Part shown: positions 8,093 through 17,108 of the stretch, one piece after another
How the letters are laid out: each line of letters opens with the position of its first letter
Position numbering within the stretch: the stretch's first letter is position 1
NCBI GenBank assembly: GCA_024102915.1
Contig: JAGFJG010000094.1
Coordinates: forward strand, 1 to 47,266
Length of the DNA: 47,266 bases
Reading direction: 5' to 3'
Source of the DNA: Caldilineales bacterium
GTDB lineage: Bacteria > Chloroflexota > Anaerolineae > J102
Program-made: the position numbers and the translations under genes
Notes under the pieces: model-generated
Database searches by the model: none
What the model was told of the DNA's origin: nothing
What the model saw: the letters and a program-made list of their open reading frames with translations, nothing else

Positions 8093-8116
8093 TGGATGAA
8101 GAAATCGGTGAAGAAA

Positions 8117-11100
8117 ATGAGTGAGGGTCAGGGCTATGTCGAATTGCATGCACACAGCTTCTATTCGCTGCTGGATGGCGCTTCCTCACCCGAAAAGCTG
8201 CTGGACCGGGCGGCGGAATTGCATATGCCGGCCCTGGCCTTGACTGACCACGACAACCTGATCGGAGCGGTGCAATTCTGGCGTAAAGCCAGGGACCGAA
8301 ATATCCATCCCATCATCGGGGCGGAAGTCACGCTGGAAGAGCCACCCACCTCGGAACTCGGAAACCAACACCTGGAACCTGGAACCCGACACCCGACACA
8401 GCACCTCACCCTGCTGGCCGATAACCAAACCGGCTATGCCAACCTCTGCCGCCTGCTCACCACCGCCCACCTGACACCCGACACGACAGCGCCTGACACT
8501 GAACCCTGGCCGGGGAAAACCGAACCCAGACTGGGCTGGGAAACCCTGAACCAACATCGCCAGGGCTTGATTTGCCTCAGCGGCTGTCGCCACGGCCCCA
8601 TCGCCGCCCCCCTGCTGGCGGGCGAACCCGACCGGGCTTTTCAGAATACCGCACGTTTGCGCCATATCTTCGGCCCTCGCCATCTCTTCATCGAACTGCA
8701 ACGCCATCTGCGACCGGACGAGACGAACCTGATCCGCGGCCAACTCGACATCGCCCGCCGCCTTGACCTGCCCATCGTCGCCACCAACAACGTGCACTAT
8801 GCCCAACGCGCCGAATCGCTGCTGCAAGATGTGCTGGTCTGCATCCAACATCTGGTGGCGCTGGATGAAGGGCAGAGCGTGTTGCGTGCCAATAACGAAT
8901 ACTATCTCAAAGCCCCGGCTGAAATCGCCCGGCTGTGGCCGTATTTGCCCGACGCCCTGCAAAACACCCTGGTGATTGCCGAACGCTGTCAGGTCAGCCT
9001 GGATTTCGGCGGGCAGCGGCTGCCGGAATTCCCGGTGCCGGAGGAGCACACCGCCTTCAGCTATCTCTACGAGCTTTGCCAGCAGGGCCTGCGCCGCCGG
9101 TATCAGGCGGTGTCGCCCGCCGTCAGCAAGCAGTTGGCATATGAGTTGGATGTGATCGAGCGCAGCGGACTGGCCGGGTATTTCCTGATTGTGTGGGATG
9201 TGATCCGCTTTGCCAGAGAAAAAGGCATTCGCTGCCAGGGCCGCGGTTCGGCGGCGAACTCGCTCGTCGCCTATGTGCTGGATATCACGCCGGTGGACCC
9301 GCTGCGTTTCAACCTGCTGTTTGAACGCTTCCTCTCCGCCGACCGCCATACAATGCCCGATATCGACATCGATTTCGCCGCCGACCGCCGCGAGGAGGTG
9401 ATCCAATATGTGTACCGCCGCTATGGGCCTGAACACACGGCGATGGTGTGCAACATCAACACCTTTCGTACGCGCTCCGCCGTGCGGGATGTGGCCCGAG
9501 CGCTGGGTGTGAAGGCGGACATGGTGGATGCAATGCAACGCACCTATCGGGATTGGCGGGAGGGGAAAGCGGGCGGTGCAGCGACAGAGCGGGAGGATGA
9601 GGCGGCAGGCGGGGAGGAAATTGCATTCTGGGATGAAGAGGCCGCCGCCCTGTTTTTCGACTTGTGTGAGCAATTGCAGGGCGTGCCCCGACATTTGTCC
9701 ATTCACAATGGCGGCATGCTCATCTCGGCCAGTCCTCTCCACGAACTGGTTCCGCTGGAGCGTGCGACCATGCCAGGGCGGGTGGTGGTGCAGTGGGACA
9801 AAGACAGCGTGGAGGATGCTGGTCTGATCAAGCTGGACATCCTCGGCCTGCGCACGCTGGGCATGGTGGATGAAATCGCCAGGCTGGTCGCCACCAACAC
9901 GGGTCAGACTCTGGCGCTCGATGAACTTACACTCGATGATCCGCACGTCTATGAGGCGCTGTGTCGGGCGGACGCCATCGGCGCATTCCAGGTGGAATCG
10001 CGGGCGCAGGCGCAGATGCTGCCCCGCTTGCAGCCGCGCTGCTTCGAAGACATCGTCGTGGAGGTGGCCATCATCCGGCCCGGCCCCATTCAGGGCAACA
10101 TGGTGCATCCCTACTTGCGCCGCCGCCAGGGTTTGGAAGCGGTGACCTATATCCATCCTTCGTTGGAATCGGCCCTCGCAGACACCCTGGGCGTGGTACT
10201 CTTTCAGGAACAGGTGCTGCGAATTGCGATGACGCTGGCGGGATTCTCAGGGGGCGAGGCGGACCAACTGCGACGGGCGATGAAGCGCAAGAGTCCCACC
10301 GATGCCATGAAGGAATTGGCGCAGCGTTTCGTGGCGGGTGCAATGCAGAATGGATTGGGGCACGAGGAGGCGGTGGAGATATTCGGGCAACTGGCGGGAT
10401 TCGCTTCCTATGGCTTCTGCAAAAGCCATGCCGCCGCCTTCGCCCTGCTTTCCTATCAGACTATGTGGCTGAAGCACTATTATCCGGTCGAGTTCTACTG
10501 CGCCTTGCTCAACCATCAGCCGATGGGCTTCTATTCACCGGCAGTGGTGATGGGAGACGCCCGCCGCCACGGGGTGGAAACGTTGGCCCCCGACATCAAT
10601 CGCAGCGCGGAAAGCTGTACGGTTGAAGAGGGGAACATCCGCTTGAGTCTGGGCTACATCAAGCATGTGGGGCCGATGGCGCGGGCACGCGTGTTGCAGG
10701 CGCGGCAGCCGGGGCCATTCGTCGATCTGCCAGACCTGTGCCAGCGCACCCGCCTGCCCCAGGATGTGATCACCGCCCTCATCCGGGCCGGGGCCTTGGA
10801 TGCGCTTGCTCCGGATCGGCGGCAATTGCTCTGGCATCTGCACAGCCTTGATTATCGCCCCCAAACCTTCGACCTTTCTACTGACCTCGACCCGGTGACG
10901 CTGCCCGACCTGGACGAGGCGGAGCGCATGGGCTGGCATCTGGAGATGCTGGGCATGTCGCCGGGCGAGCACCCCCTGCGGCTGTATCGCGCGCGCTTGC
11001 AGGAGATGGGCGTGCTCAGCAGCGCCGCCCTGGCGCGTCGCCCGGATGGCGTTGTCGTCAAAGTGGCCGGGCAGGTCGTCGTCCGTCAGCGGCCCGAAAC

Positions 11101-11293
11101 GGCCAAGGGGCATCTTTTCATCACGCTGGAAGACGAAACCGGTCTGGCCAATCTCATCATCCGGCCCAAGTTGTATGAGCGGCGGCGGGATGTCCTGCGC
11201 ACCGCCGGGATGTTATTCGCCGTCGGGCGCTTGCAGCGAGAGGGGGAGGTGGCGAGTGTGTTGGTCTTCGATGTGCGGGAGATGGATGTGTGA
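8117..11293 (+). CDS. dnaE2: Error-prone DNA polymerase III alpha subunit DnaE2 (ImuC)
   Basis: At about 1058 residues this is the normal size of the C-family translesion polymerase. The PHP domain opens at once (YVELHAHSFYSLLDG, ALTDHDN). The polymerase core has GRGSAANSLVAYVLDITPVD and the catalytic MPDIDIDF, followed by helix-hairpin-helix sequence and a C-terminal OB fold (VAGQVVVRQRPETAKGHLF). The frame is open from a TTG at 8042 and has an ATG at 8096; the ATG at 8117 is chosen because DnaE2 similarity starts there. It lacks the C-terminal tail of replicative DnaE1. An insertion of about 21 residues near 78-98 is encoded by a heptad array and is not expected in the family. It closes the imuA-imuB cassette. 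Confidence 0.92.
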   Translation: MSEGQGYVELHAHSFYSLLDGASSPEKLLDRAAELHMPALALTDHDNLIGAVQFWRKARDRNIHPIIGAEVTLEEPPTSELGNQHLEPGTRHPTQHLTLLADNQTGYANLCRLLTTAHLTPDTTAPDTEPWPGKTEPRLGWETLNQHRQGLICLSGCRHGPIAAPLLAGEPDRAFQNTARLRHIFGPRHLFIELQRHLRPDETNLIRGQLDIARRLDLPIVATNNVHYAQRAESLLQDVLVCIQHLVALDEGQSVLRANNEYYLKAPAEIARLWPYLPDALQNTLVIAERCQVSLDFGGQRLPEFPVPEEHTAFSYLYELCQQGLRRRYQAVSPAVSKQLAYELDVIERSGLAGYFLIVWDVIRFAREKGIRCQGRGSAANSLVAYVLDITPVDPLRFNLLFERFLSADRHTMPDIDIDFAADRREEVIQYVYRRYGPEHTAMVCNINTFRTRSAVRDVARALGVKADMVDAMQRTYRDWREGKAGGAATEREDEAAGGEEIAFWDEEAAALFFDLCEQLQGVPRHLSIHNGGMLISASPLHELVPLERATMPGRVVVQWDKDSVEDAGLIKLDILGLRTLGMVDEIARLVATNTGQTLALDELTLDDPHVYEALCRADAIGAFQVESRAQAQMLPRLQPRCFEDIVVEVAIIRPGPIQGNMVHPYLRRRQGLEAVTYIHPSLESALADTLGVVLFQEQVLRIAMTLAGFSGGEADQLRRAMKRKSPTDAMKELAQRFVAGAMQNGLGHEEAVEIFGQLAGFASYGFCKSHAAAFALLSYQTMWLKHYYPVEFYCALLNHQPMGFYSPAVVMGDARRHGVETLAPDINRSAESCTVEEGNIRLSLGYIKHVGPMARARVLQARQPGPFVDLPDLCQRTRLPQDVITALIRAGALDALAPDRRQLLWHLHSLDYRPQTFDLSTDLDPVTLPDLDEAERMGWHLEMLGMSPGEHPLRLYRARLQEMGVLSSAALARRPDGVVVKVAGQVVVRQRPETAKGHLFITLEDETGLANLIIRPKLYERRRDVLRTAGMLFAVGRLQREGEVASVLVFDVREMDV
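8351..8406 (+). repeat. Heptad array inside dnaE2
   Basis: Eight 7-mers in one phase: TCGGAAC, TCGGAAA, CCAACAC, CTGGAAC, CTGGAAC, CCGACAC, CCGACAC, AGCACCT. They encode an extra SELGNQHLEPGTRHPTQH stretch in the PHP region while keeping the gene in frame. Confidence 0.65.
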
Positions 11294-11406
11294 AGGGGTG
11301 GTACGGACAATTACGCTCTGCAGTGAATGGCTTTTCGGCTGTCGAGCAGAGTTGACAGCTTTTGCTGCTTTATCAGGGTTGAGGCCCGGCAGTAGCTTCA
11401 CAAGAT

Positions 11407-12093
11407 TCAGGTTACCCTTTCCCTAAGCCTGCCATACCTTTCCCGACTCACCCGCACAACCTTGGCCCTGTCAGGTCGGGCTGCGGCAGGCAGAGCGACG
11501 GCCTGCGCAGGAAAGGGCTGATGGGCGCTGTTGGCGATGGTCAAACGATTGACCAACTGATAACGGCCAAGTGTTGTGAGGTCAGCAGGCGAATAAGTGT
11601 GATTGAACTCCCGGCTGAGGGTGACGGCATCCTCCGCCCCCACCGTCAAACACATCACCGTACCACAATTACCAAAGATGGCCTTCTGCACCGATTCCGG
11701 CATCTGCGCCACATACTGATTGGCCAAAATCAGATTCAGGCGATACTTGCGCGCCTCCGCCAATATCTTGGTGAAGGACTCGGTGGCGAAGTTCTGAAAC
11801 TCATCGGCATAGAGATAGAAGTCGCGACGCTGACTCTCAGGCGCATGCACGCGGGCCATGGCCGCCAACTGGATCTGCGTAATCAAGATAGCTCCCAACA
11901 AGGCGGCATTGTCCTCGCCCAACTTGCCCTGCGAGAGATTGGCCAGCACGATTTTGCCGCCATTCATGGCATCGGCCAGATCAACGCTACTTTGGCGGGA
12001 AGCGCTGACCGCAGCCTTGCAAGGCGCCACTCGGAGCCACGCCGGGGTGCTGAAGCTACTTGCCCTTTCCGCCCGGATACACCCCTGCACCAC
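11407..12093 (-). pseudogene. C-terminal fragment of a TraG/VirD4-like coupling ATPase
   Basis: Of 228 residues, only those after about 33 resemble the type IV coupling ATPases of Chloroflexota: SVDLADAMNGGKIVLANLSQ, GKLGEDNAALLGA, the Walker B region FYLYADEFQNFATESF, EARKYRLNLILANQY and FGNCGTVMCLTVG. The Walker A, the N-terminal membrane anchor and the first half of the motor domain are missing, so it cannot hydrolyse ATP by itself. The first 33 residues look like random translation of GC-rich sequence. Such proteins bring DNA to a secretion channel during conjugation. It lies 55 bases downstream of a replication-relaxation-like gene on the same strand, a pairing I recall from actinobacterial and Chloroflexota elements. 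Confidence 0.75.
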
Positions 12094-12148
12094 CGCTGCC
12101 GTTTGGGAAGGGGGTAATCCGGGTTGAACGCCCCCCTCTATATCCGCC

Positions 12149-13009
12149 CTACCCTACCCCTCGTGAACGTATTCCGCCACCCCCTGCGCCAGGCCTGCGC
12201 CCATCACCCAGCGACCAGATGATGTCTGGCCTCTGCGCCAGCGTCAGCAAATCGGCGGCCAGCACGCGTTCGGTCACCTGCCGGGCTGATTGCCGGCGCT
12301 GCTGACACTGGCGGGGAGTGGCGGCGCACAAAGCCACAAAACCCTGCGCGGCCGCCATCAACTCCCACTTGGCCCGCAGTTGCGCCTGCTGGGCCTTGCC
12401 GCCCTGGGCCGGCGCTTCCACTTCCACGTACAGCCTCGCACCGCTGGCGGCATGGACGAGAAGTAAATCGGGGGCGAAGGCCCCAGCCACGGGCGGGCAC
12501 ACCTCAGTCATGTAGCCACGCTGGCGGAAGTAATGGGCGGCGAGGATGACCATGGCCGTGTGTACGGGCTGGCTCTCGCCATCATGGGCGATGCGCAGGC
12601 GGTCCCACTCCGAGAGCGTGATGCAGGGCAGCCCCTGCTCGCGCAGGAAGCCATACCCCAGGTCGCTGAGCCAGACCAACGCGGCGCTGAGATGATGGCG
12701 GCGGTCGATGACGACCGTCTGCGTTGCCACAAGCCCACGCGCCGCCAATCGCGGCCACAGGCGCTTGAGCACACTGGTATCTATGCCGGCAAACCGCGGG
12801 TGATGGGCAACCAGCCACGAGTTGAGAGCCAGACGGCTTGACCAACCGCTGGTACCCAACAAACTGAGGGCGGCGAGGTCGCGCGGCCAGGATTTGCCGG
12901 CGCGGCGCCAGAGATGGGCGAATGACGGGGCGGGACGGGTGCGCAAGGTTGGGGGTAGATTCAGCGCGGGGTTGGAACATGGCAGGGTTGGAGGGACATG
13001 GTCGGTCAT
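12149..13009 (-). CDS. Replication-relaxation-like mobile-element protein
   Basis: This 286-residue protein has a winged-helix-like first half (residues about 40-110) and a second half with a PD-(D/E)xK-nuclease-like arrangement: PDLLLV, then ARLYVEVEAPAQ. This matches the 'replication-relaxation' family of conjugative elements as I remember it, whose role is thought to be in initiating transfer or replication. The start at 13009 has GGGGAG just upstream (reverse strand). The last 20 residues are Gly/Arg-rich and read through a low-complexity region, so the C-terminus may be altered. It is divergent from the Tad operon and leads into the truncated TraG-like fragment. Confidence 0.55.
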   Translation of the reverse strand: MTDHVPPTLPCSNPALNLPPTLRTRPAPSFAHLWRRAGKSWPRDLAALSLLGTSGWSSRLALNSWLVAHHPRFAGIDTSVLKRLWPRLAARGLVATQTVVIDRRHHLSAALVWLSDLGYGFLREQGLPCITLSEWDRLRIAHDGESQPVHTAMVILAAHYFRQRGYMTEVCPPVAGAFAPDLLLVHAASGARLYVEVEAPAQGGKAQQAQLRAKWELMAAAQGFVALCAATPRQCQQRRQSARQVTERVLAADLLTLAQRPDIIWSLGDGRRPGAGGGGIRSRGVG

Positions 13010-13241
13010 CTCCCCAGCCTAGCAAATCGTCCTCGCTGCATCATGACACAAAACCACCAGACGCGCCTAGTCGTTTCCTACTACGCCAGCGCCGTACAAA
13101 TAGTAGATTTTGGTCATGACGGCGGACATACCCGCTTGCTACACTCGAAGAAAGCGTCGGGAACCGGATTGATGTGTCCAAGTCAACCTCCCAGCCCTCT
13201 CTTCGCAATCGCCGCCGCCATTTCCCCACAGGAGACCGTGT
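13010..13241. promoter_or_regulatory. Divergent control region of the Tad operon
   Basis: This is the only long gap before a run of same-strand genes from 13.2 to 27.2 kb, so it should hold their promoter. TTGCTACACT at 13135-13144 is a possible extended -10, with no clear -35. A Shine-Dalgarno AGGAG (about 13230) serves cpaB. No operator is recognisable. Confidence 0.3.
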
Positions 13242-14144
13242 ATGACACAGAAGCGCCGCGCCCGCCTGGGCTTACCCCTACTGCTGGGCGCCATCACCTT
13301 TCTTCTCATCTTACTGGCCCTATGGCCACAGGAAACGCCCACCGTCGATGTGGTCGTTGCCGCCCGCGACCTCGGCGCCGGCGCCGTGCTCAGCGCCGCC
13401 GACCTCAGCACCATCACCCAGGCGGCCGACCTGGCCCCGGCCGAATCTGTCAGCGACGTCGCCCTCCTCATCGGCCAGACCCTGGCCGTGGTCCGCTACC
13501 AGGGCGAGGCGGTGAGTGTGCGCCATCTGGGCCAGCCTGTCACCCTGCAACCGCACGAACGAGCGGTCTCCTTGCGGGTGGAACAGGACCAGGGCCTGGG
13601 CGGCATCCTGCGTCCGGGCATGTACGTGGGCGTGGTCGCCACCCTGACCGACGCCAACGGCGACCTGTATGCCAAAGCGGTGGTCGAAGACCTGCGCGTC
13701 CTCTACGTCAGCCCCGAATTCCAGGCCCGGCCGCAAACGCCGATCAGCGGCGAACTCACGGTGGAATCAGGCCAAACCAGCGCCATCCGCAACAGCGGCG
13801 GCAACGCCAGCGCCCGCGAGGGCGTGGTCATCGTCGCCGCCGCAATCGACCCTGCCCCCATCACCTACGCCCCCATCACCGAAACCCTGGCCCTGACCTA
13901 TACCCTACCATCCCTCGAAAGTGGCCTGGTCACAACCTGGCAGCCGCCGCAGGGTATGCCCGATTGGTTGAACGCCGACGTGCAATGGGCGACGCCGGTG
14001 GAACTGCTGGCCGCACTCAACGCCGCCGGTCGCTCCTTCTCGCTGGTGCTGATGCCGGAGATGCCGGAACCGTATATCTCGCCCGGCCTCAACCTGCTCA
14101 GCCTGGCGCCCACGCCCAGCCTCAACGCGGAGGCGGCGCCATGA
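13242..14144 (+). CDS. cpaB: CpaB/RcpC, Tad assembly protein with SAF domain
   Basis: This 300-residue protein has one N-terminal membrane helix (about 9-28) and a SAF domain at about 35-100 (VVVAARDLGAGAVLSAADLS), the signature of CpaB/RcpC. The rest is a beta-rich extracytoplasmic domain (LRPGMYVGVVATLTDANGDL). CpaB proteins link the Tad motor to the cell-wall or secretin side of the machine; in a monoderm it would sit outside the membrane. It has AGGAG before the ATG. It is the first gene of the tad run and overlaps the next by 4 bases (ATGA). Confidence 0.85.
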   Translation: MTQKRRARLGLPLLLGAITFLLILLALWPQETPTVDVVVAARDLGAGAVLSAADLSTITQAADLAPAESVSDVALLIGQTLAVVRYQGEAVSVRHLGQPVTLQPHERAVSLRVEQDQGLGGILRPGMYVGVVATLTDANGDLYAKAVVEDLRVLYVSPEFQARPQTPISGELTVESGQTSAIRNSGGNASAREGVVIVAAAIDPAPITYAPITETLALTYTLPSLESGLVTTWQPPQGMPDWLNADVQWATPVELLAALNAAGRSFSLVLMPEMPEPYISPGLNLLSLAPTPSLNAEAAP

Positions 14145-15463
14145 ACGGCTGGGGAGTCGACCTGACCGCGACGGTTGCCAGCCCCGACAGCGCCACCGCC
14201 GCCCCGCCCGTCAGCATATTGCTGGCGGCATCACCGGAACGCCTGGCCCCCCTGCTCAGCCTTTTTCGCCAGGACGCCCGCTTCACCGTGGCCGCCACCG
14301 CCACCTCGGCCGAGGATGTGCGAGCCAAACTGACCGTTCGCCCCGACGTGGTGCTGGCCCAGGCCGGGGCCTTCAGCAGCTTCGAGGAATTCGCCGCCGT
14401 GCTGGGCGGGTTCTCCGGCAGCCTCTACGCCCTGCTGCCGGAAGAAACGCCCGCCTCCATCCTGCAGGCGCTGCAGGAAATGCCGGCGCTGGCCGAAGCC
14501 CTGAGCGGCGAGGTCAACCTGCCGGAACTGGCCAGCCGCATCTATGCCAACGCCCACGCCGCCCGCCAGATGGACGGCGCAACTGAGCGCTACGGCCTCC
14601 TGCAAAACGGCCCGCGCTCGGCCATGGTGGGCTGGCGCTGTATTGCCGTCTGGGGCCTGCAAGGAGGCAGTGGTCGCAGCACCCTGGCCACCGCCCTGGC
14701 CCTGGAGGCGGCGGAACGGCGCTTGCCCACCTTGCTGGTGGGGCTGGGCGTGCCCGACGTCATCCCCCTGCGCCTGGGCTTTGACGGGCCGGAGCCCAAC
14801 CTGAACACCTGGATGGCCACACCCACGGCCGAACAGCTGCGGGCCTGCATCCGCGCCTACGATTTGTTGGATGTGCTGGCGGGTTTTCCCCACCAGGCCG
14901 GTCTCGACGGCTATGCGGCCGTGGCCATGAACAACCAGCAGGGATTGCCGGGTTTGGCCAGCGTGGCCGCCCGGGCCGGCTATGCGGTGGTGGTGCTGGA
15001 TGTGTCCGCTGCCGAAATGGCGGCGCCCGCCATCTCCGCCGCCAACACCCTGGTCCTGACCGCCCTGCCCACGCCCGACGGCTTGCTGGCGGTGAGCGAA
15101 GCGACGGCCATGGCCGGGACCTTCATGAGCCACCAGCACAGCATTCCCCTGGAGGGCATGCACCTCATCCTCAATCGCGGTCGCGATACCTTACTGGCCG
15201 CCGATGAATTCATGCGTTCACTCAGCCGCATGCGGGCGGGAACCCCGCCTCTAGCTGCGGTCATCCCCGACGACCCCCGCATCGACACCGCCCGCACCCA
15301 GTTCCGCCCGGCCTACAACCTCTCGGAACCGTTGCGTCAGGCCAGCAAGCGCCTGGGCGACCTGCTGTTTGCGCCGCCGCCGGGCCTGGCCAGCCAGCAT
15401 GCCTCACAAACCGCCCGTCCCGCCCGCGTGTGGCAGGTGGGTCCCTTGCGCATTAAGCGCTAA
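14141..15463 (+). CDS. tadZ: TadZ/CpaE-like protein with receiver-like and MinD-like domains
   Basis: This 440-residue protein positions the Tad machine. Residues about 22-150 form a receiver-like domain (VSILLAASPERLAPLLSLF, RPDVVLAQAG) without a standard phosphorylation site. Residues about 165-425 are a ParA/MinD-like ATPase. The P-loop reads QGGSGRST (174-181): the usual KGGVGKT has lost both lysines, one replaced by Q and one by R. The deeper motifs are present (VVVLDVSAAEM, LILNRGRD). The start is the ATG in the ATGA overlap with cpaB; the longer open frame from 12998 is a shadow of cpaB. Some TadZ proteins are known to have atypical Walker motifs. Confidence 0.82.
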   Translation: MNGWGVDLTATVASPDSATAAPPVSILLAASPERLAPLLSLFRQDARFTVAATATSAEDVRAKLTVRPDVVLAQAGAFSSFEEFAAVLGGFSGSLYALLPEETPASILQALQEMPALAEALSGEVNLPELASRIYANAHAARQMDGATERYGLLQNGPRSAMVGWRCIAVWGLQGGSGRSTLATALALEAAERRLPTLLVGLGVPDVIPLRLGFDGPEPNLNTWMATPTAEQLRACIRAYDLLDVLAGFPHQAGLDGYAAVAMNNQQGLPGLASVAARAGYAVVVLDVSAAEMAAPAISAANTLVLTALPTPDGLLAVSEATAMAGTFMSHQHSIPLEGMHLILNRGRDTLLAADEFMRSLSRMRAGTPPLAAVIPDDPRIDTARTQFRPAYNLSEPLRQASKRLGDLLFAPPPGLASQHASQTARPARVWQVGPLRIKR

Positions 15464-15785
15464 GAGCAGAAGTCAGAAGTCGGAGGGCAGAGGTCAGAGG
15501 TCAGAAGTCAGAGGTCGGAGATCCGACTACTGGCCATCAGCCCTCGTTTTGCCAGGTGCAGCACTGACATCAGCCTTCAGGCGTTCTTCCTCCAACCTGC
15601 GACTTTCCCTTTGCGTCATCTGCCCTGCGAAGCACGTTTTTCAACCTGCAACATTCACCCTGCACCCTGCGCCAAATCCGGCCTCTGACCGCTGACTTCA
15701 GTTCTCCGCTCTTCACCTGCAACATTCACCCTGCGCCATATCCGACTACTGACCTCCGACCTCTGACTTCTGACCCACTGCAACC
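15464..15785. repeat. Intergenic heptad-repeat island
   Basis: There is no gene. From 15464 to 15526 there are nine 7-mers (GAGCAGA, AGTCAGA, AGTCGGA, GGGCAGA, GGTCAGA twice, and so on). From about 15642 to 15774 there is a second run in one phase (ACCCTGC twice, TTCACCT, GCAACAT, ATCCGAC, TACTGAC, CTCCGAC, CTCTGAC, TTCTGAC). The outer ends are inverted copies of each other. The island runs up to the cpaF start and leaves no Shine-Dalgarno there. Confidence 0.7.
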
Positions 15786-17066
15786 ATGACCAACTTCTCC
15801 CTTGATGAAACAATGCCGACCGCCGCCACGCCCTCCTGGTGGGCGGAAACGCGACGGGCGATATCGCCACAACACATGCAGGAGACGGTACGTCAGGCCA
15901 CCGCCGCCCTGGCAGGCCTGCCCCGCAGCCAGGCGCGTGACCGCCGGCAAGTGGCAGTGCGGGCCGAGAGCGAACTGCAAGCGGCCCTGCAGCGCCTGGG
16001 CTACGCCGCCATCCCCGCCGCCGAATTACAGCAGGCCGCGGCCAAAGTCGTCGCCCAGGTGGCGGGCCTGCGCTTCCTCGACGCCCTGCTGCCGCCCGCC
16101 TGCGACCTCTACACCGACATCCAACTCAACGGCGATGGCGCCCTCTGGGTGCGGCCCAAAGGCCAGCTCGAACATGTGCTTCTGCCCGACATCCGCCCCG
16201 GTCAGGAAGAAGTGTGGCAGGTGGTTGAGACCCTGCTGGCGGCGGAGGGCAAAGCCTGCAGCGAGGCGACGCCCACCGTCGATGCCAAACTGCCGCGCGA
16301 CCGCGAACTCGGCTTTGGCGGCGCCCGTCTCAAAGTCATGCACCCAAGCCTGGTGGTGGGGGAATGGCCGCTGCTCTCCCTGCGCCTGTACGAACCGCGC
16401 CCGGTGCCGCCCGCCCAAATCATCGGTTGGGAAGTCTTCCCCGCGGCAGTGGTGGAACAACTGCTGCGGGCGGTGGGCGAACGCATGCGCCTGTTCATCA
16501 TCGGCGGCACCGCTTCCGGTAAGACCACCCTGCTTTCCGCCCTGGCACATGGCCTGCCACATGAGACTCGCATCGTCACCGTCGAAGACCCCAACGAGAT
16601 CTGGCTGCCGCATCCCAACCTCATCGCCATCGAAGCCCGCCACGCCCCACCCGGTTCCGACGTCCCCCCCTACACCGTCTCTGATGGCGTCGACGATGCC
16701 CTGCGTCTGGCCCCGGAAGCGATCATCGTAGGCGAAGTGCGTACAGGCAGGGCGGCCATGTCCCTGTTTCGAGCGATCATGTCCGACCATGCCGGCATGA
16801 CCACCTTTCATGCCGAGAGCCCCGGCCACGCCGTGCATCGCATGTGCGTGGTCATGTACGCCGACGCCCAGGTGCCATATCAGGCAGCTCGCGGCATGTT
16901 CAACGAAGCGATCGATTTGGTCGTGCAGGTGGGCTGGCGGCAGGGTCGTCGCCAAGGCCTGGGCGTGTGGGAACTGGCCGGCATGGAAGCTCGCGAAGTG
17001 GCATTCCGCCAGTTGTGGCAACCGGGTCAGGAGACCATGACCGCCCCCAGCCGCCGCCGGCAATGA
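15786..17066 (+). CDS. cpaF: CpaF/TadA secretion ATPase
   Basis: This 426-residue ATPase is of the type II/IV secretion GspE superfamily and powers Tad assembly in the cytoplasm. The N-terminal helical and N1 domains are followed by Walker A GGTASGKTT (K246), the Asp box TRIVTVEDPNEI, Walker B PEAIIVGEVR and the His box GMTTFHAES, all intact. The length is normal for CpaF. The ATG follows a heptad island directly, with no ribosome site visible. The next gene, tadB, starts 42 bases later. It is the only intact secretion motor ATPase in the window besides the HerA-like protein. Confidence 0.93.
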   Translation: MTNFSLDETMPTAATPSWWAETRRAISPQHMQETVRQATAALAGLPRSQARDRRQVAVRAESELQAALQRLGYAAIPAAELQQAAAKVVAQVAGLRFLDALLPPACDLYTDIQLNGDGALWVRPKGQLEHVLLPDIRPGQEEVWQVVETLLAAEGKACSEATPTVDAKLPRDRELGFGGARLKVMHPSLVVGEWPLLSLRLYEPRPVPPAQIIGWEVFPAAVVEQLLRAVGERMRLFIIGGTASGKTTLLSALAHGLPHETRIVTVEDPNEIWLPHPNLIAIEARHAPPGSDVPPYTVSDGVDDALRLAPEAIIVGEVRTGRAAMSLFRAIMSDHAGMTTFHAESPGHAVHRMCVVMYADAQVPYQAARGMFNEAIDLVVQVGWRQGRRQGLGVWELAGMEAREVAFRQLWQPGQETMTAPSRRRQ

Positions 17067-17108
17067 CCGGCCCCAGCTCTCAGCCCCTTTTCCCGAAGGA
17101 GACCGCCG

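Noticed and set aside
8186..10156. 656-codon minus-strand frame opposite dnaE2
   Set aside because: dnaE2 is certain on the plus strand, and the antisense frame is His/Gln-rich without any motif.
12998..14140. N-terminal extension of the TadZ frame
   Set aside because: It is Arg/Pro/Gly-rich and lies over cpaB in another frame; the ATGA overlap at 14141 gives the proper start.
15464..15526. Heptad arrays as CRISPR
   Set aside because: The units are 7 bp with no spacers and there are no cas genes.
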